From the NCBI RefSeq assembly GCF_030035675.1, contig NC_084493.1, forward strand, positions 20,437,822-20,501,821: DNA of 64,000 nt, given 5' to 3'. Of this stretch, positions 47,081-57,322 are shown in pieces. The notes under the pieces were generated by a model. The model had not been told where the DNA came from. It saw only the letters and a program-made list of their open reading frames with translations, and made no database searches. The stretch comes from Rhineura floridana. Its lineage: Eukaryota > Chordata > Lepidosauria > Squamata > Rhineuridae. The position numbers and the translations under genes are program-made. Numbering within the stretch: position 1 is the first letter of the stretch; each line of letters begins with the position of its first letter.

Positions 47081-48521
47081 CAACCTTGTGAGGTAGCTCT
47101 CCCAAGGTTGCCCAAAGAATTTCACGATTCAACAGAGATTTAAACGCTGTTGTAATAACAGCTAGTCTACAATGCTATACAAGCCAGTTAACAGCATTAA
47201 TGCTACAACTGTGTAGGAGAGCTTTGGATCCTGTAAGATTAAAAGGGGAAAACCCTAACTATGTAATGGCTAGGTGACTGAAGACTTGTCCAGGATACTT
47301 TTAAAGAGACTAGGGCTGCAAACCTACACCAACTTACCTGGGGGTAAGCCCAATTGAACCCCGTGGGACTTATGAACCATATACATATAGAACTGTGTTG
47401 TAAGTGACCATCTAAAGATGGCAATTGGTTCTGCAGTTAGGGTCTTAGGATGATGTCAGAAATGTCAAACCAGATGACCAAAATAATCAGCCTTAGTATC
47501 AGCTTCAGAGATATAGAACTGTGTATCTTTATGTTGATAAACATGTTGCAGCAACACTACAGCAATCTTAGAGCCACTTTGCACATTGCCAGATAGCAGG
47601 AATAGAGGACATACAAGTGATTTCATACAATATATGGAAGAACTGAAACAGTATGTTGGTAGGATGTGGAAGTGGGTACATAGTTACCCCCATTCTAATG
47701 AATCAGTTGTGGATTAGTGAGGATGCTCTGCCAGGGAGCATTCAACTTACTCAGATCCTGGTTGGTGAGGAAAGCTTTGTCAACATCCTATCACACCCTG
47801 GAAACCCCCCCCCCCAATCACTGCTTGTTAAGTCTAGCATATTCATTATACAGCTTTCACACCTTGGACATTCATTGCTACTGTTAATTTGCTGTGTCAT
47901 ACTAGCTTTTTTCATATTTATTAGAGTTTTTTGTTGAAAAAAATCTACTATGTATTTCCTGTGTGGGTTGAACATGGCATTTAAAGGACAAGAAGAATCT
48001 CTCCCTTTCTAGCCTTACCTCTGTTGAGCTTCTTTTGTCTCCTTCCCCCCTCATATAAAAATTTAGACCGTAAGTACCTAGGAGAAGAGCCACATCTTCT
48101 CCATCACTCTGTAAACTGCCATATATCCCCCCCTCCAATCTTCTAGGGAAGAGTACTATGGAGGGCTTAGTGGAAATGGGGACAAGCACCTTCATCTGCT
48201 ATGCAGAGTCAATCCTTCTCCCAAGTCTCTGAGGCTGATCAGGAAAGGCTTCCCATTCTAACCAAACACCTTTCTCTTTAACTTGAAAAAAAGAGAGAGA
48301 AAAGAACAGAACAGAAGTCACCCTTACTTTTCAATTCCTTCCTCCCTGGGAAGCGGTTGAACTATAAGGAAGAGACTCACCTTAACTTATCTCCCCTCCC
48401 TAGGCCTCCTCATTTCTCATACACATAACCTTTCCTTTGTACCAGATCAAGCCATCCTTACCTTTGTGATGGAGGTGGTTAACTATGAGAAAGCTCACCA
48501 TGATTTACCCGTTTCCCTTCT

Positions 48522-48660
48522 CCAGAGATGAGAAACCTATAGCCTCTCAGATGCTGCTAGAATACAAACTCTACCCTCCCCAAATCCTGGTTAGCTAGAG
48601 CTGATGGGAGTTGGAAGTCCAGCAACATCTGGCAGGCCACAGGTTCCTCATCCCTGCTCT
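48522..48660. mobile_element. Palindromic hAT-like MITE
   Basis: agagatgagaaacctatagc on the left pairs with gccacaggttcctcatccct on the right. The core contains gctagagctgatgggagttg. Confidence 0.65.
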
Positions 48661-48664
48661 TGGT

Positions 48665-49382
48665 CAAGAAAGGCTCAACAGCACTCTTATTAACACCATT
48701 CTCTATCCATCCTATCCTGGTCACCTCTCGTTTAGACTACTGTAATGCGCTCTACGTGGGGTTACCCTTGAAAACGGTCCGGAAATTACAACTGATACAA
48801 AATGCTGCGGCTCGACTACTCACAAATTGTCGCCGCCGGGAACATATCACCCCAGTGTTGTTCGATCTTCACTGGCTTCCTGTTGTTTTCCGGGCTCAAT
48901 TCAAGGTGTTGGTATTAACCTTTCAATCCCTACACTGTTTCGGCCCAGTTTACCTGATGGAGCGCCTCCAGCGCCACCAATTATGCCGCCTGACAAGATC
49001 AGCCACTCAGGGCCTTCTCTCAGTCCCACCAACTAAAACAGCTAGGTCGGCGGGGCCAAGAGAGAGGGCATTCTCAGTGGCGGCCCCCACTCTCTGGAAG
49101 TCCCTCCCGTATGATCTTCGGCATGCCCCTTCCCTGAATGTATTCCGCAAAGCCTTGCTCTTCAGACAGGCCTTTGGGACTTCCGGGGAGGGTTAATTTT
49201 TTAGGACTAATCGCCTATTACTCTGAACTGCTATTGTTCTTTATTTATAGTTTTACTGTGATATGTATTTTATGTGTATTTTATTATGATGCATTTATTG
49301 CAACTAAATTGTACGTCGCCTAGAGTGGCCATCGGCCAGATAGGCGGCTTATAAATTAAATTATTATTATTATTATTATTAT
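48665..49382 (+). mobile_element. L2-like LINE 3' fragment with intact C-terminal frame
   Basis: The open frame at 48660-49196 encodes [60 protein letters not shown], then [20 protein letters not shown] and [15 protein letters not shown]. The 3' end is ctagagtggccatcggccag then a (tta)n tail to 49382. It is the same subfamily as the long copy at 60838-64000 by protein and tail. Confidence 0.85.
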
Positions 49383-49451
49383 CTTTACGCACCAGGCAAA
49401 GACTTTCTTTTTCACTCAGGCCTTTAGTATGCTGTCTTAGTCCTTTCTGTT

Positions 49452-51215
49452 TGGGTTTTATTTATTAATTATTTGATTTATATCCCACCCTACCTCCCAG
49501 CAGGAGCCCAGGGCGGTAACCAAAAGCACTAAAAACGCTTTAAAAACATCATGAAAACAGACTTTAAAATACATTAAAACAAAACATCTTTAAAAACATT
49601 TTTTTTAAAAAAAAGTTTCAAGACATCTTTAAAAAAGGTTAAAACATTTTTTTAAAAAAGTTTAAAAACATATTAAAAAGCAATTCCAACACAGACGCAG
49701 ACTGGGATAAGGTCTCAACTTAAAAAGCTTGTTGAAGAGGAAGGTCTTCAATAGGCGCCGAAAAGATAACGTTGTGCAGAAAGGATCTCCTAATAAAATC
49801 TGTAGGAGGCCCTCACCCAGTGATTGACTGGGTATACAGTAGGGCCCCACTTTATGGCGTTCCGCATTACAGCGTTCCGCTGATGCGGCGCCTTTCAAGC
49901 AAGGGAAATTCCTCATTTTAAGGCCGATTTTGCTGTTTTGCGACGTTTTCGCGTCATTTTTCCGTGACACGCCCATTATAGTCTATGGGGCCCCATTTTA
50001 TGGCAATTTCCATTTTATGGTGGGGGCCTGGTCCCTAACCCGCCGTATTAGCGGGGCCCTACTGTATAAGGGATAAGACAGTCTTTCAGGTATCCTGGTC
50101 CCAAGCTGTATAGGGCTTTGTACACTAGAACTGTGAACTTGGCCCAGTAGCAAACGGGCAGCCAGTGCAATTCTTTCAGCAGCAGGGTGACATGTTGAAG
50201 ATACCCTGCCCCAGTGAGCAGTGTCGCCGCCGCATTTTGCACCACCAGCAGCTTCCTGACCAACCTCAAGATCAACCCCACAGAGAGCACATTACAGTAA
50301 TCCAGCCTAGAAGTTACCAGTACATGGACAACAGTGGTCAGACTATCCCGGTCCAGAAACAGCTGTAGCTGTCTTACTAGCCGAAGCTGGTAAAAGGCAC
50401 TCCTAGCCACTGAAGTCACCTGGATCCAGGAGCACCACAGACTACGGACCTGCTCTTTCAGAGGGAGTACAACCCCATCCAAAGCAGGCAACTGACCAAT
50501 TATCTGAACTTGGGAACCACCAACCCACAGCGCCTCCATTTTGCTAGGATTCAGACTCAGTTTATGGGCCCTCATCCAGCCCACCACCGAGTCCAGACAG
50601 TGGTCCAGGTCTTGGCACAGCCTCTCCTGATTCAGATGCTACAGAGAAATAGAGCTGGGTATCATCAGTGTACTGCTGACACCTCACTCCAAATCTCCTG
50701 ATGACCACTCCCAAGGGCTTCATATGGATGTTAAACAGCATGGGGGGACAAGATGGTACCCTGTGGCATTCCACAGCACAACTGCCTGGGGGCTGAAAGA
50801 CAATCACTCAACACTATTCTCTGAGAACGACCTTGGAGATAGGATCAGAACCACTGTAAAACACTGCCTCCAATAACCATCTCACCAGTTAGCCTAGAAG
50901 GATACCATGGTCAATGGTATCAAAAGCCGCTGAGAGATCAAGTAAGAGTAACAGGGTCGCACTCTCCCTGTCCTTCTTCCGATAAAAGTCATCCATCAGG
51001 GTGACCAAGGCCGATTCAGTCCCATAACCAGGCCTGAACCCAGACTGGAATGGGTCAAGATAATCTGTTTCATCCAAGAGTACTTGCAATTGCTGAGCCA
51101 CAACCCTCTCAATCACCTTCCCTAAGAAGGGAGTATTTGCAACCAGTCGGTAATTGTCACAGACCAATGGATCCTGGGTGGGCTTTTTCAGGAGTGGTCA
51201 GATCACCACCTCTTT
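49452..51215 (-). mobile_element. L2-like LINE, 5'-truncated, with nested pogo MITE
   Basis: Minus strand. Reverse-transcriptase pieces: LDETDYLDPFQSGFRPGYGT then LLLLLDLSAAFDTIDHGILL (about 51090-50890), MLFNIHMKPLGVVIRRFGVR (about 50740), LNPSKMEALWVGGS (about 50550), [17 protein letters not shown] and LLVVQNAAATLLTGAGYLQH. The 3' UTR and terminus lie at 49452-49700. Frames break at several points between 50880 and 50560. A TA-flanked MITE interrupts it at 49837-50064, so that MITE is younger than this LINE copy. Confidence 0.8.
49837..50064. mobile_element. pogo/Tigger-like MITE, copy C
   Basis: 228 bp, ends cagtagggccccactt and gcggggccctactg, flanked by TA (49835-49836 and 50065-50066). 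Interior arms tatggcgttccgcattacag and taacccgccgtattagcggg. Non-coding. Confidence 0.8.
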
Positions 51216-51221
51216 CTAAAA

Positions 51222-51335
51222 ATTTTGTATATTGTATGTTTTTAAATTCATTTTATATCATTTTTAAAATGTGTTCTAAATCGCCCAGAGGCCACTGGGT
51301 ATGAGATGACTAACAAATTAAATAACTAAATAATA
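51222..51335 (+). mobile_element. LINE 3'-terminal fragment
   Basis: Plus-strand L2-like end: atcgcccagaggccactggg then a taaat-rich tail. It abuts the oppositely oriented LINE. Confidence 0.55.
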
Positions 51336-51589
51336 ATATTTACCTTCCAAAATGAGTCACCCTTATTCCATCATCTTCAACTCCATTCTCTACCCTCCAA
51401 CTGCCCCTTCCTCTGTGCATGAGAAATGTGGCCTCACTTCGTACCTCCACCACCACACCATTAACCATGAAGAAAACACACAATCTAGCAATGCAGTCTT
51501 AACCACACTACTTGGGAGTAAGTCTCATTGAGCTCAACAGAATTTACTTCAGAGGAGACTTCTGTAGGATTGTGCTGTAAGAAACAGTA

Positions 51590-52010
51590 TTGAGACTAAA
51601 CATTAGGATGACATTCCTAATAGCACAAGCTGTTCAACAGTGGAAAACACTGCTTGGGAACATAGGAAGCTGCCTCATACCGAGTCAGATGTCTTGTCAA
51701 TCTAGCTCAGTATTGCCACCACTAACTACCAGCAGCTCTTTAGGGTTTCAGGCAGGAGTCTTCCCTAGTCCCTAGTCCCTGGAGATGACTGGGACCTAAC
51801 TTAGGACCTTTTACATGCAAAACAGATGCTTGACCACTGAGCTACAGAAGATGATGGACTCTCCTTCATTAGAGGTTTTCAATCAGAGGTTAGTTAGGCA
51901 ACCACCTTTTCAGGATGTTGTAGCAACAAATTCCTTGCATCGGCAGTGGCCTGGCCTAGATGTCCCTTGAGATGCCTTCGAACTCTCTGGTTCTTTTAAT
52001 GGGGGGGGGG
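51590..52010 (+). mobile_element. CR1 LINE fragment split by a SINE
   Basis: RLNIRMTFLIAQAVQQWKTL at 51590-51655 is the CR1 C-terminal coding region. It resumes after the SINE at about 51850 with tggactctccttcattagag and continues to gatgtcccttgagatgcctt. The terminal attctatg repeat is lost. Confidence 0.65.
51658..51848 (-). mobile_element. tRNA-derived SINE nested in CR1
   Basis: ggaacataggaagctgcctc to gcttgaccactgagctacag, minus strand, with a small ccctagtccctagtccct duplication inside. Confidence 0.75.
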
Positions 52011-52315
52011 ATTTATTACTATCATACATGCCTGGAAAATTACTGACAATTTATGCTGATAAAATAAAGCATCCAAACACTGATTAACGTGGGGGAAATG
52101 ACTAATAAAATAATTGCAGTAACAGTTAATAGCTCAGTAACCAAAGACAAAAAGAAACTGCACAGGGGCGAGTGCACCCAACGTAGAAACCAAACAAGGT
52201 GCCAGAGAAGAGAAGACCACTCCTCAGCACCCAGCATAAGAATCCAGCGGCTGCAACAGGAAGGATAGAGCTGTCTGCCCCACCTCTGCAGGGTACAAGT
52301 CATTTTTTTAAGGCT

Positions 52316-52400
52316 AGTAACTTTTATGTTTATTTATAAGATTCCCTACCCACCCTTAACCACAAGCTCCCGGGGCAGCTTATAACAAGAACAAAATATA
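52316..52400 (-). mobile_element. LINE 3'-terminal fragment
   Basis: ttttatgtttatttataaga then cccaccctta-type terminus and gctcccggggcagcttataa, minus strand. A short dispersed repeat follows at about 52525-52615. Confidence 0.45.
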
Positions 52401-52619
52401 CAATTGTAAAACACAAATGGCCATGGGCTTCTTACGTATTTGATACGCTATGGAACGTCCACCGAAGTAAATCGCTGGAACTATCACGCTGGCATAAATG
52501 ACAGAGCTGTGTAAAAGTCAACCGTGGACTACAATCCAATACATGTCTACTCAGAAGTAAGCTCCATTAGGTTCAGTGGGACTTACTCCCAGGTGAAGTG
52601 TGTATTGGACTGCAGCTTC

Positions 52620-53250
52620 AGCCATCCCTTATTAAGGGGCTGCGCGCTCCATCGCCCTATGTCAGAGCAGCAGCCCCTCCTCTGGCTTCCCACGGAAGTA
52701 CCAAGGCAGGCAGGTAGTCCTGCCCGTTCACCACCTCCTCCCTCCCAGGTGAGGAGGCTCCCCCACCCAACAACAGCTGCTTCCACCTCTTCCCTTTCTC
52801 GCCGCCCTCCCCCCACGCCCGGCCTGTGCTGCTATTGGGGGAGGGGGGCCGCTAAGCCCCTCCTTCCTCGCCAGCCGTTACCTGTCTATCTTTCAGTCTC
52901 AAGTCGCTCACGGGCCCGGCCCAGCCACCCAGCCTCAGCCCCTTCGATCCCTCGCTTGACGGGGCGAGGCGGAAAGGGTGTGGGTGCGCGCGCGGCGGGG
53001 AAGAAGGAGCTGCAGGCACGGCTGGGAGGTTGAAGAGGGGAGGCTGCTGAGGAGGGGGGATCACTTTGCACCCACTGACTGACTGACTGACTGAGGAGGC
53101 ACCTCCTCCTTCTCACTCAGGGGTCATGGGGCAGGGGCTTACCCCGGCGGCCAGCCAATCAGCGGCCGCTCTCGCCTCGCGCAGTAGCCCACCGCGTCTC
53201 CCGATTGGGCGGTGAGGAGGGGGAGTCCGACGGTCCCGCCCCTCCCACAT
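52620..53250. promoter_or_regulatory. CpG island: shared ASB7/LINS1 promoter region
   Basis: A GC- and CpG-rich block in otherwise AT-rich DNA, including a run of gtgcgcgcgcggcgg near 52981 and gcggccgctctcgcctcgcg near 53162. Two CCAAT-type (NF-Y) motifs: ccaatcagc at about 53155-53163 and an inverted cgattggg at about 53201-53208. Four exact ctga repeats lie at about 53076-53095. The position, between two divergent genes, supports a bidirectional promoter. The long frames seen here in several phases are GC artefacts. Confidence 0.7.
52882..53090 (-). other. ASB7: Candidate ASB7 exon 1 (non-coding)
   Basis: On the minus strand a good donor, GATAGACAG|gtaacg, ends at 52882. The upstream boundary is a guess: a start near 53090 would lie 60-110 bases downstream of the CCAAT motifs. 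It would splice to 41149. A second donor-like site (GCCGGG|gtaagc, 53143) is possible. No coding content is expected. Confidence 0.4.
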
Positions 53251-53429
53251 CTCCGTTTCCTTCCCTCCCTCACACACTCTCCCCCCACCAAGGGGTATAG
53301 ACCCTCTACGCTCTCTAGACTCCTTCTGAGAGGAGGGGGGGATATAAATTTAATAATAGATAGATAGATCAATACATAATAAAGTCCCCGGGGTGTTATC
53401 GGTAACTTTTTTACAGGCTGGCTGGCCAA

Positions 53430-53980
53430 CGCCGGGCGTACAGAAAGGGCTTCCTACCATAGAGAAAGAGAGAGGCACTGCCGATCCGCTTCCCCACATA
53501 GAAAATAATGGCCAACAGCCGCTTTCCGTTTAATACCTGAAGTTCAAGGTGCGAGGAGTCACTCTATACTTTTCATATCTCTATCGACTCCACCGGAAGT
53601 TCCGGGTTAGGGATGTCATTCTCTATTTTTTTATTGAGAGAGGAAGGAGTTTCTCTTATCTCACTCGCTGCCGTAAAGCTCGGATCAGGTTTTATGGTGG
53701 TGTGTGTGTTTTTTTGCGACGGGGAAGAGGCTGACGGAGACGATCCCGAGGAAGGCCGCTGGGCGTTGTTTCGATGGCCGTCGCCTAGCAACGCCCGGGG
53801 GTTCGTAGTGCTGATGCTGTTGGTGGGCCAGGGGGTGCGGGCTTGGGCCCCTTGGCTTCTCAGGACGTGGTGGTACAGTCCTGGGCGGAAAGTGCATGTG
53901 GGTAGAACGGACTGTACCACATCAGACTCTTGGGAGGAGGAGGAGACAGAGACAGAACCATATTTTTGAATTCTGTCCGT
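53430..53980 (+). promoter_or_regulatory. LINS1: Probable LINS1 5' region and first exon area
   Basis: GC-moderate sequence on the LINS1 side of the island. An ETS/GABP-type site, accggaagttccggg, lies at about 53589-53603, often found at housekeeping promoters. No donor can be chosen with confidence. An ORF of 118 codons at 53613-53969 has no recognisable domain and is not called. 53251-53430 holds a short atag tandem (about 53357-53370) and nothing else. Confidence 0.4.
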
Positions 53981-54269
53981 TATCCTCCATTATGGGAGGT
54001 AGCATGCCTTAGAACTCCAGGACCTGGGGATTTACCAGCAGAGAAGGCTGTTGTGTTTTTCCTGTGCTTATTGGCTTCCAAGGAGATATCTTGTTTATTT
54101 ATCAAGTTTATATTCCCGGCTCTCCTCCAAAGAGCAAACGATTGTCGTCCCCTGTAATACCAGGGCCAGGCTCTGCCCTTGATCAGAGCTACGTTTTGTG
54201 GGAACTTTAGCCCTCATCGTTGGGAAAAGGGAGTACTATCTGGGTTACCCCATGTTCATTCATTAATTA
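53981..54269 (+). other. LINS1 5' intron, no recognised feature
   Basis: Nothing identifiable. Confidence 0.3.
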
Positions 54270-54990
54270 GCGATCACTCGTGGCCGAGTAAGATTGCCTT
54301 CCAAGATAAGGTCTTTAACGGTGGGTCCGTAAGTGACTGTGGAGGCCAATTCTGGATCCACACAGCCTCCCACAGTGAGGACAGGTTTCCAGATGAAAGA
54401 TGGTCGTGATGAGGGTTTGTTTGACGTGCCTTCCGCTTAGCTCGTTTGCCCATTTGCCCTGTATTTGTGCTTCTTCGATGTCCATAGTACCTTTGATAAT
54501 AGCTGACCTCCATTTGAGATGTTCATGGGCCAAGACTTCCCAGTTCTCGATGTTCATGTTACATTTTTTTAGATTCGCTTTAAGAACATCTTTAAACCTC
54601 TTTTGCTGTCCACCAATATTCCGTTTTCCATCCTTAAGTTGAGAGTAAAGTAGCTGCTTTTGATAGACAGTGATCAGGCATTCGAACAACATGGTCAGTC
54701 CAGCAAAGGTGATGTTGAAGGATCATTGTTTCAACAGTGGGCCTCATGGTTAATGAGAACATCAGGTTCAGCTGTGCCATCAGGAGATGCACCTGACGGG
54801 GAGTTTCCAGTTTGGCGGATTTTGATTGGGTGAATGCTAACAACTATGCTGTTATAACCAGGGCATGATGACTTGGATCTTTGCTTGAAGCTTATGCCAT
54901 GCTGGTTGCATATGCAAGGTGTCTTGCTTTGTCAGTGACCACTGATCTATGGTTACTGTTGGCAGGTATCTTAGTCAGGTTCCAACAGAT
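54270..54990 (-). mobile_element. LINE C-terminal fragment ending in a C2H2 finger
   Basis: Minus strand. WTDHVVRMPDHCLSK (about 54695) is followed, in a shifted frame, by QLLYSQLKDGKRNIGGQQKR, FKDVLKANLKKCNMNIENWE, and CPHCGRLCGSRIGLHSHLRT with HR at the end: a classical C-x2-C-x12-H-x3-H finger. This tail is typical of a non-LTR retrotransposon polyprotein (clade not settled). One frameshift lies near 54660-54690. The 3' UTR (cgatcactcgtggccgagta complement) reaches about 54270. Upstream RT domains are lost. Confidence 0.65.
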
Positions 54991-55540
54991 TGTAACAGTT
55001 AGGCTGAGATAGTTTTTGTTGTTTTGATTGACTTGTGTTTTATCTTGCCTTACCTCTTTAGTTTTTTGTCTTTTTACGTTAGTGTGTTTCCTTACCATTT
55101 ATTTTAATTCCTTTTACCTATTTTTCTTAGTATTTTTGTATGGTTGTTGAATGCGCATTGCTTCTTTTTTTGAATAAATGTTTTTTTTAACCTTACAGAG
55201 TGATGGTGTATGTATGTAGTACTTCAAGAGTACTAACTCCAGTTTCTTGACCACAAGGCCTGCTAGTTAGTGCGTAAAGTTTTCTTTTTGGTTTAAAAGC
55301 GCTGTGGGCAGAGGGAGGGACACTAGCCTTGGCACCAAAGAGCTTAAGGAATCCTGTAACAGTCTGGGAGTCTTGTGGTTTAGACAGGGTGGAGGTAAAG
55401 GAGTGGCAGCAGCATACCAAGATTTAAGAGGGGTTTTTAGCCCATGTATAGCTTTGCTGGTGTTTAGCCAGTGGGTGGCTTGTTTTCCCAGATCTAGGAA
55501 GGAGGGGATCACTGGGAAAGCCAGATGTTTTTCATTACAT
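54991..55540 (+). other. LINS1 5' intron, no recognised feature
   Basis: T-rich then unique-looking sequence. Only short frames. Confidence 0.3.
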
Positions 55541-55544
55541 TATC

Positions 55545-55700
55545 CTCATAATTTTATCCTCACAACAACCCTGTGGGGTAGGTTAGGCTAAAAGGCAGTG
55601 ACTGGCCCAAGATCACCCAGTGAGCTTTGTGGCTGAGTAGGGATTTGAACCCTACTCTTCCAGGTTCCATTCCAACACACTAATCACTGCACTGGCCCTC
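55545..55700 (-). mobile_element. Sauria-type SINE, minus strand
   Basis: tcctcacaacaaccctgtgg, cccaagatcacccagtgagc, ggatttgaaccctactcttc (B-box complement) and ctaatcactgcactggcc. The tail-side sequence is missing. A separate SINE/LINE tail (tccacctttcttccaagga) lies at about 55855-55920. Confidence 0.75.
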
Positions 55701-56120
55701 ATCTTTGACGTTTTGTTTTAAAAATGTATACCCTGCTTTTTACCATCTCCAAACTGTTTATAAGGATAAGAAATATACAAATGAGCCTAGAAGATACACA
55801 AATACTACAAAACCGAAAACCTAAATTAAACATCACAAATGTAAAACCTCTCAAATGAGGTTTATTTTTTATTATTACAGTTATATTCCACCTTTCTTCC
55901 AAGGAGCTCAAGGTGGCATAGATGGTTCTCATATACACACTTACCTGGAATCAATTTTTGGGATTTGCATCCCTCCAGGTATGCATAGGATTGTGATGTT
56001 TTGCCAAAAGCTACGTATAGTATTCATTAGCAGCCAAATAACTAATCTGAACTGTCTGGTCTTTTTGCTAATGTAACAATTTCATGTTGCTGATCATGTG
56101 TGCTATTGTATTTCTTCTAG

Positions 56121-56189
56121 ATACACCAAAGAAAAATTTCATGAAATGATGAACTTGCCTCGTTTCCTGGAGAGCTGGCTCAGATCTCT
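56121..56189 (+). other. LINS1: Candidate upstream LINS1 exon (weak)
   Basis: A strong acceptor-like tract, ttgtatttcttctag, ends at 56120, and a possible donor, gtaatg, starts at 56190. The frame from 56146 reads MMNLPRFLESWLRS, faintly like the human start MKVFCEVLEEL as I recall it, but the phase does not join the next exon, so if real it may be 5' UTR. Confidence 0.25.
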
Positions 56190-56208
56190 GTAATGTGAAT
56201 GTACAAAG

Positions 56209-56600
56209 CAGGGCTGTGGAGTCGGTACGCCAGACCTTCGACTCCGACTCCTCTATTTTTCTACTGTCCAACTCCAGCTCCACCCAAGATTGCTTCCAAC
56301 TCCACAGCCCTGGAAAGGGCTGTAAATATCTTTTTAAATTGGAAGCTCTCATAGGAGCATTTTTATCACTGCCTGAATATGCGCTGATCTTGGCATCACA
56401 GCATTTGTCTTCATCTGGGTCCTGTGTCATACACTGACACACAAAATGTTTTCCATCTTGAGTTATGGTGAAATGCTCAACTACAGCTGACTTCATGGGA
56501 AACTTCTTTGACATTTTGAATTTATATTTTAAAAAATTGTCAATCAAAATTTATTTTGACTCCACGACTCCGACTCCACGACTCCGACTCCACAGCCCTG
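56209..56600 (-). mobile_element. hAT element remnant encoding a BED zinc finger
   Basis: 392 bp with exact 8-bp duplications gtacaaag (56201-56208, 56601-56608). The ends cagggctgtggagtcgg and ccgactccacagccctg are perfect inverted copies. Inside, on the minus strand (about 56547-56330), a frame reads SAVVEHFTITQDGKHFVCQC, then CCDAKISAYSGSDKNAP and RASNLKRYLQ: the BED-finger start of a hAT transposase. The catalytic RNase H-like domain and dimerisation tail are gone. So this is an internally deleted derivative of an autonomous hAT, not a typical coding-free MITE. Subterminal gactccgactcc repeats are present at both ends. Confidence 0.85.
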
Positions 56601-56667
56601 GTACAAAGAATGATTGAAAATACTAAATTTGCCCACAATGGGGACTCTCTTCCTCCTCCTCCAACAG

Positions 56668-57036
56668 ATGTACGATGGTATGCTGGTAGATGCCCCAGTT
56701 GCAAAAGACAGGAAATGCTGTGCAAGTCTTCTAAATCCTCTTGTTTCATTGCAACACTTGTCAGCAACAAACAGCAGGGCAACAAGTCTGTTTTTCTCGA
56801 AAGCTGATGGTCTGAACTCTTCAGCTCCAGAGTCTATAGTCTTCAAGATAAATGATAAATCTGAAAAAGTGATTCATTCAGTATGCCATTCACGGGAAAT
56901 TATGCTGCTTCAGTTAACTTTGATCAAGATGATGCTTGCCAGAATAAAATCCCAAGGAGTGGCAGTTGGATTAAAACAGAAATATCTTGAGATTATTAGA
57001 ATTCTTCTCAAAGAAGCCAACCTTGACTCAAAATTA
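56668..57036 (+). CDS. LINS1: LINS1, coding exon (N-terminal region)
   Basis: 369 bases, 123 codons, phase 0 at both ends. The acceptor tcctcctcctccaacag ends at 56667 and the donor tta|gtaagt begins at 57037. It encodes MYDGMLVDAPVAKDRKCCAS, then HSVCHSREIMLLQLTLIKMM, LARIKSQGVAV and YLEIIRILLKEANLDSKL. The SRE(V/I)MLLQLT(V/L)IK and DSKL stretches match vertebrate LINS1 as I recall it; the first 40 residues are poorly conserved. LINS1 is the homologue of Drosophila lines; the human gene is linked to recessive intellectual disability, and its molecular role is not well defined. The first Met may be the start or an internal residue, depending on an upstream exon. Confidence 0.85.
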
Positions 57037-57123
57037 GTAAGTTTTTAGGTGACACCCTCCCCCTCCGTTTTAATGTTATGGTATCCCTTATTTACAGTTT
57101 CCCCCCTTTTCCACTTATTGCAG

Positions 57124-57213
57124 ATTCATCTGTTATGTAGTTCTGATAAACAGCTCTCTCGCCTAGCTTCCAAGAATTTGGTCTTCCTTGTGCATTTTCA
57201 GCTGATGAAAGAG
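57124..57213 (+). CDS. LINS1: LINS1, next coding exon
   Basis: 90 bases, 30 codons, after ccacttattgcag and before GAG|gtgagt, phase 0. It encodes IHLLCSSDKQLSRLASKNLV then FLVHFQLMKE, matching the vertebrate LINS1 segment with SDKLLSHMAAQCLALLLYFQ. The preceding exon ends DSKL, so the join is DSKL-IHLLCSSD. No further LINS1 exon is recognisable up to 64000; the rest of the gene should lie to the right. Confidence 0.85.
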
Positions 57214-57322
57214 GTGAGTTGCAAACTAGGCTTTGAGCTAGTTGTTGCTAGAGCATAATTAATGCTTTGTGCTACAGTCTGTTTTTGTTTTTTAAAGTAG
57301 GAGTATAATTGATGGATGTAGT

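Larger units (their letters stand above)
41150..52881 (-). other. ASB7: ASB7 intron 1 (5' UTR intron)
   Basis: About 11.7 kb between the first coding exon and the proposed 5' exon. Named elements are listed separately. I see nothing identifiable in 41150-42605, 42685-43609, 43761-45014, 46430-46945, 47375-48520 or 52011-52315, apart from homopolymer runs (for example a C run at about 47806-47816). Confidence 0.6.

Noticed and set aside
52524-53033. 169-codon frame in the CpG island
   Set aside because: Proline/serine/arginine-rich translation caused by GC content; similar frames occur in other phases and strands.
53613-53969. 118-codon frame near the LINS1 promoter
   Set aside because: No domain, overlaps long frames on the opposite strand, lies in the GC-rich promoter zone.
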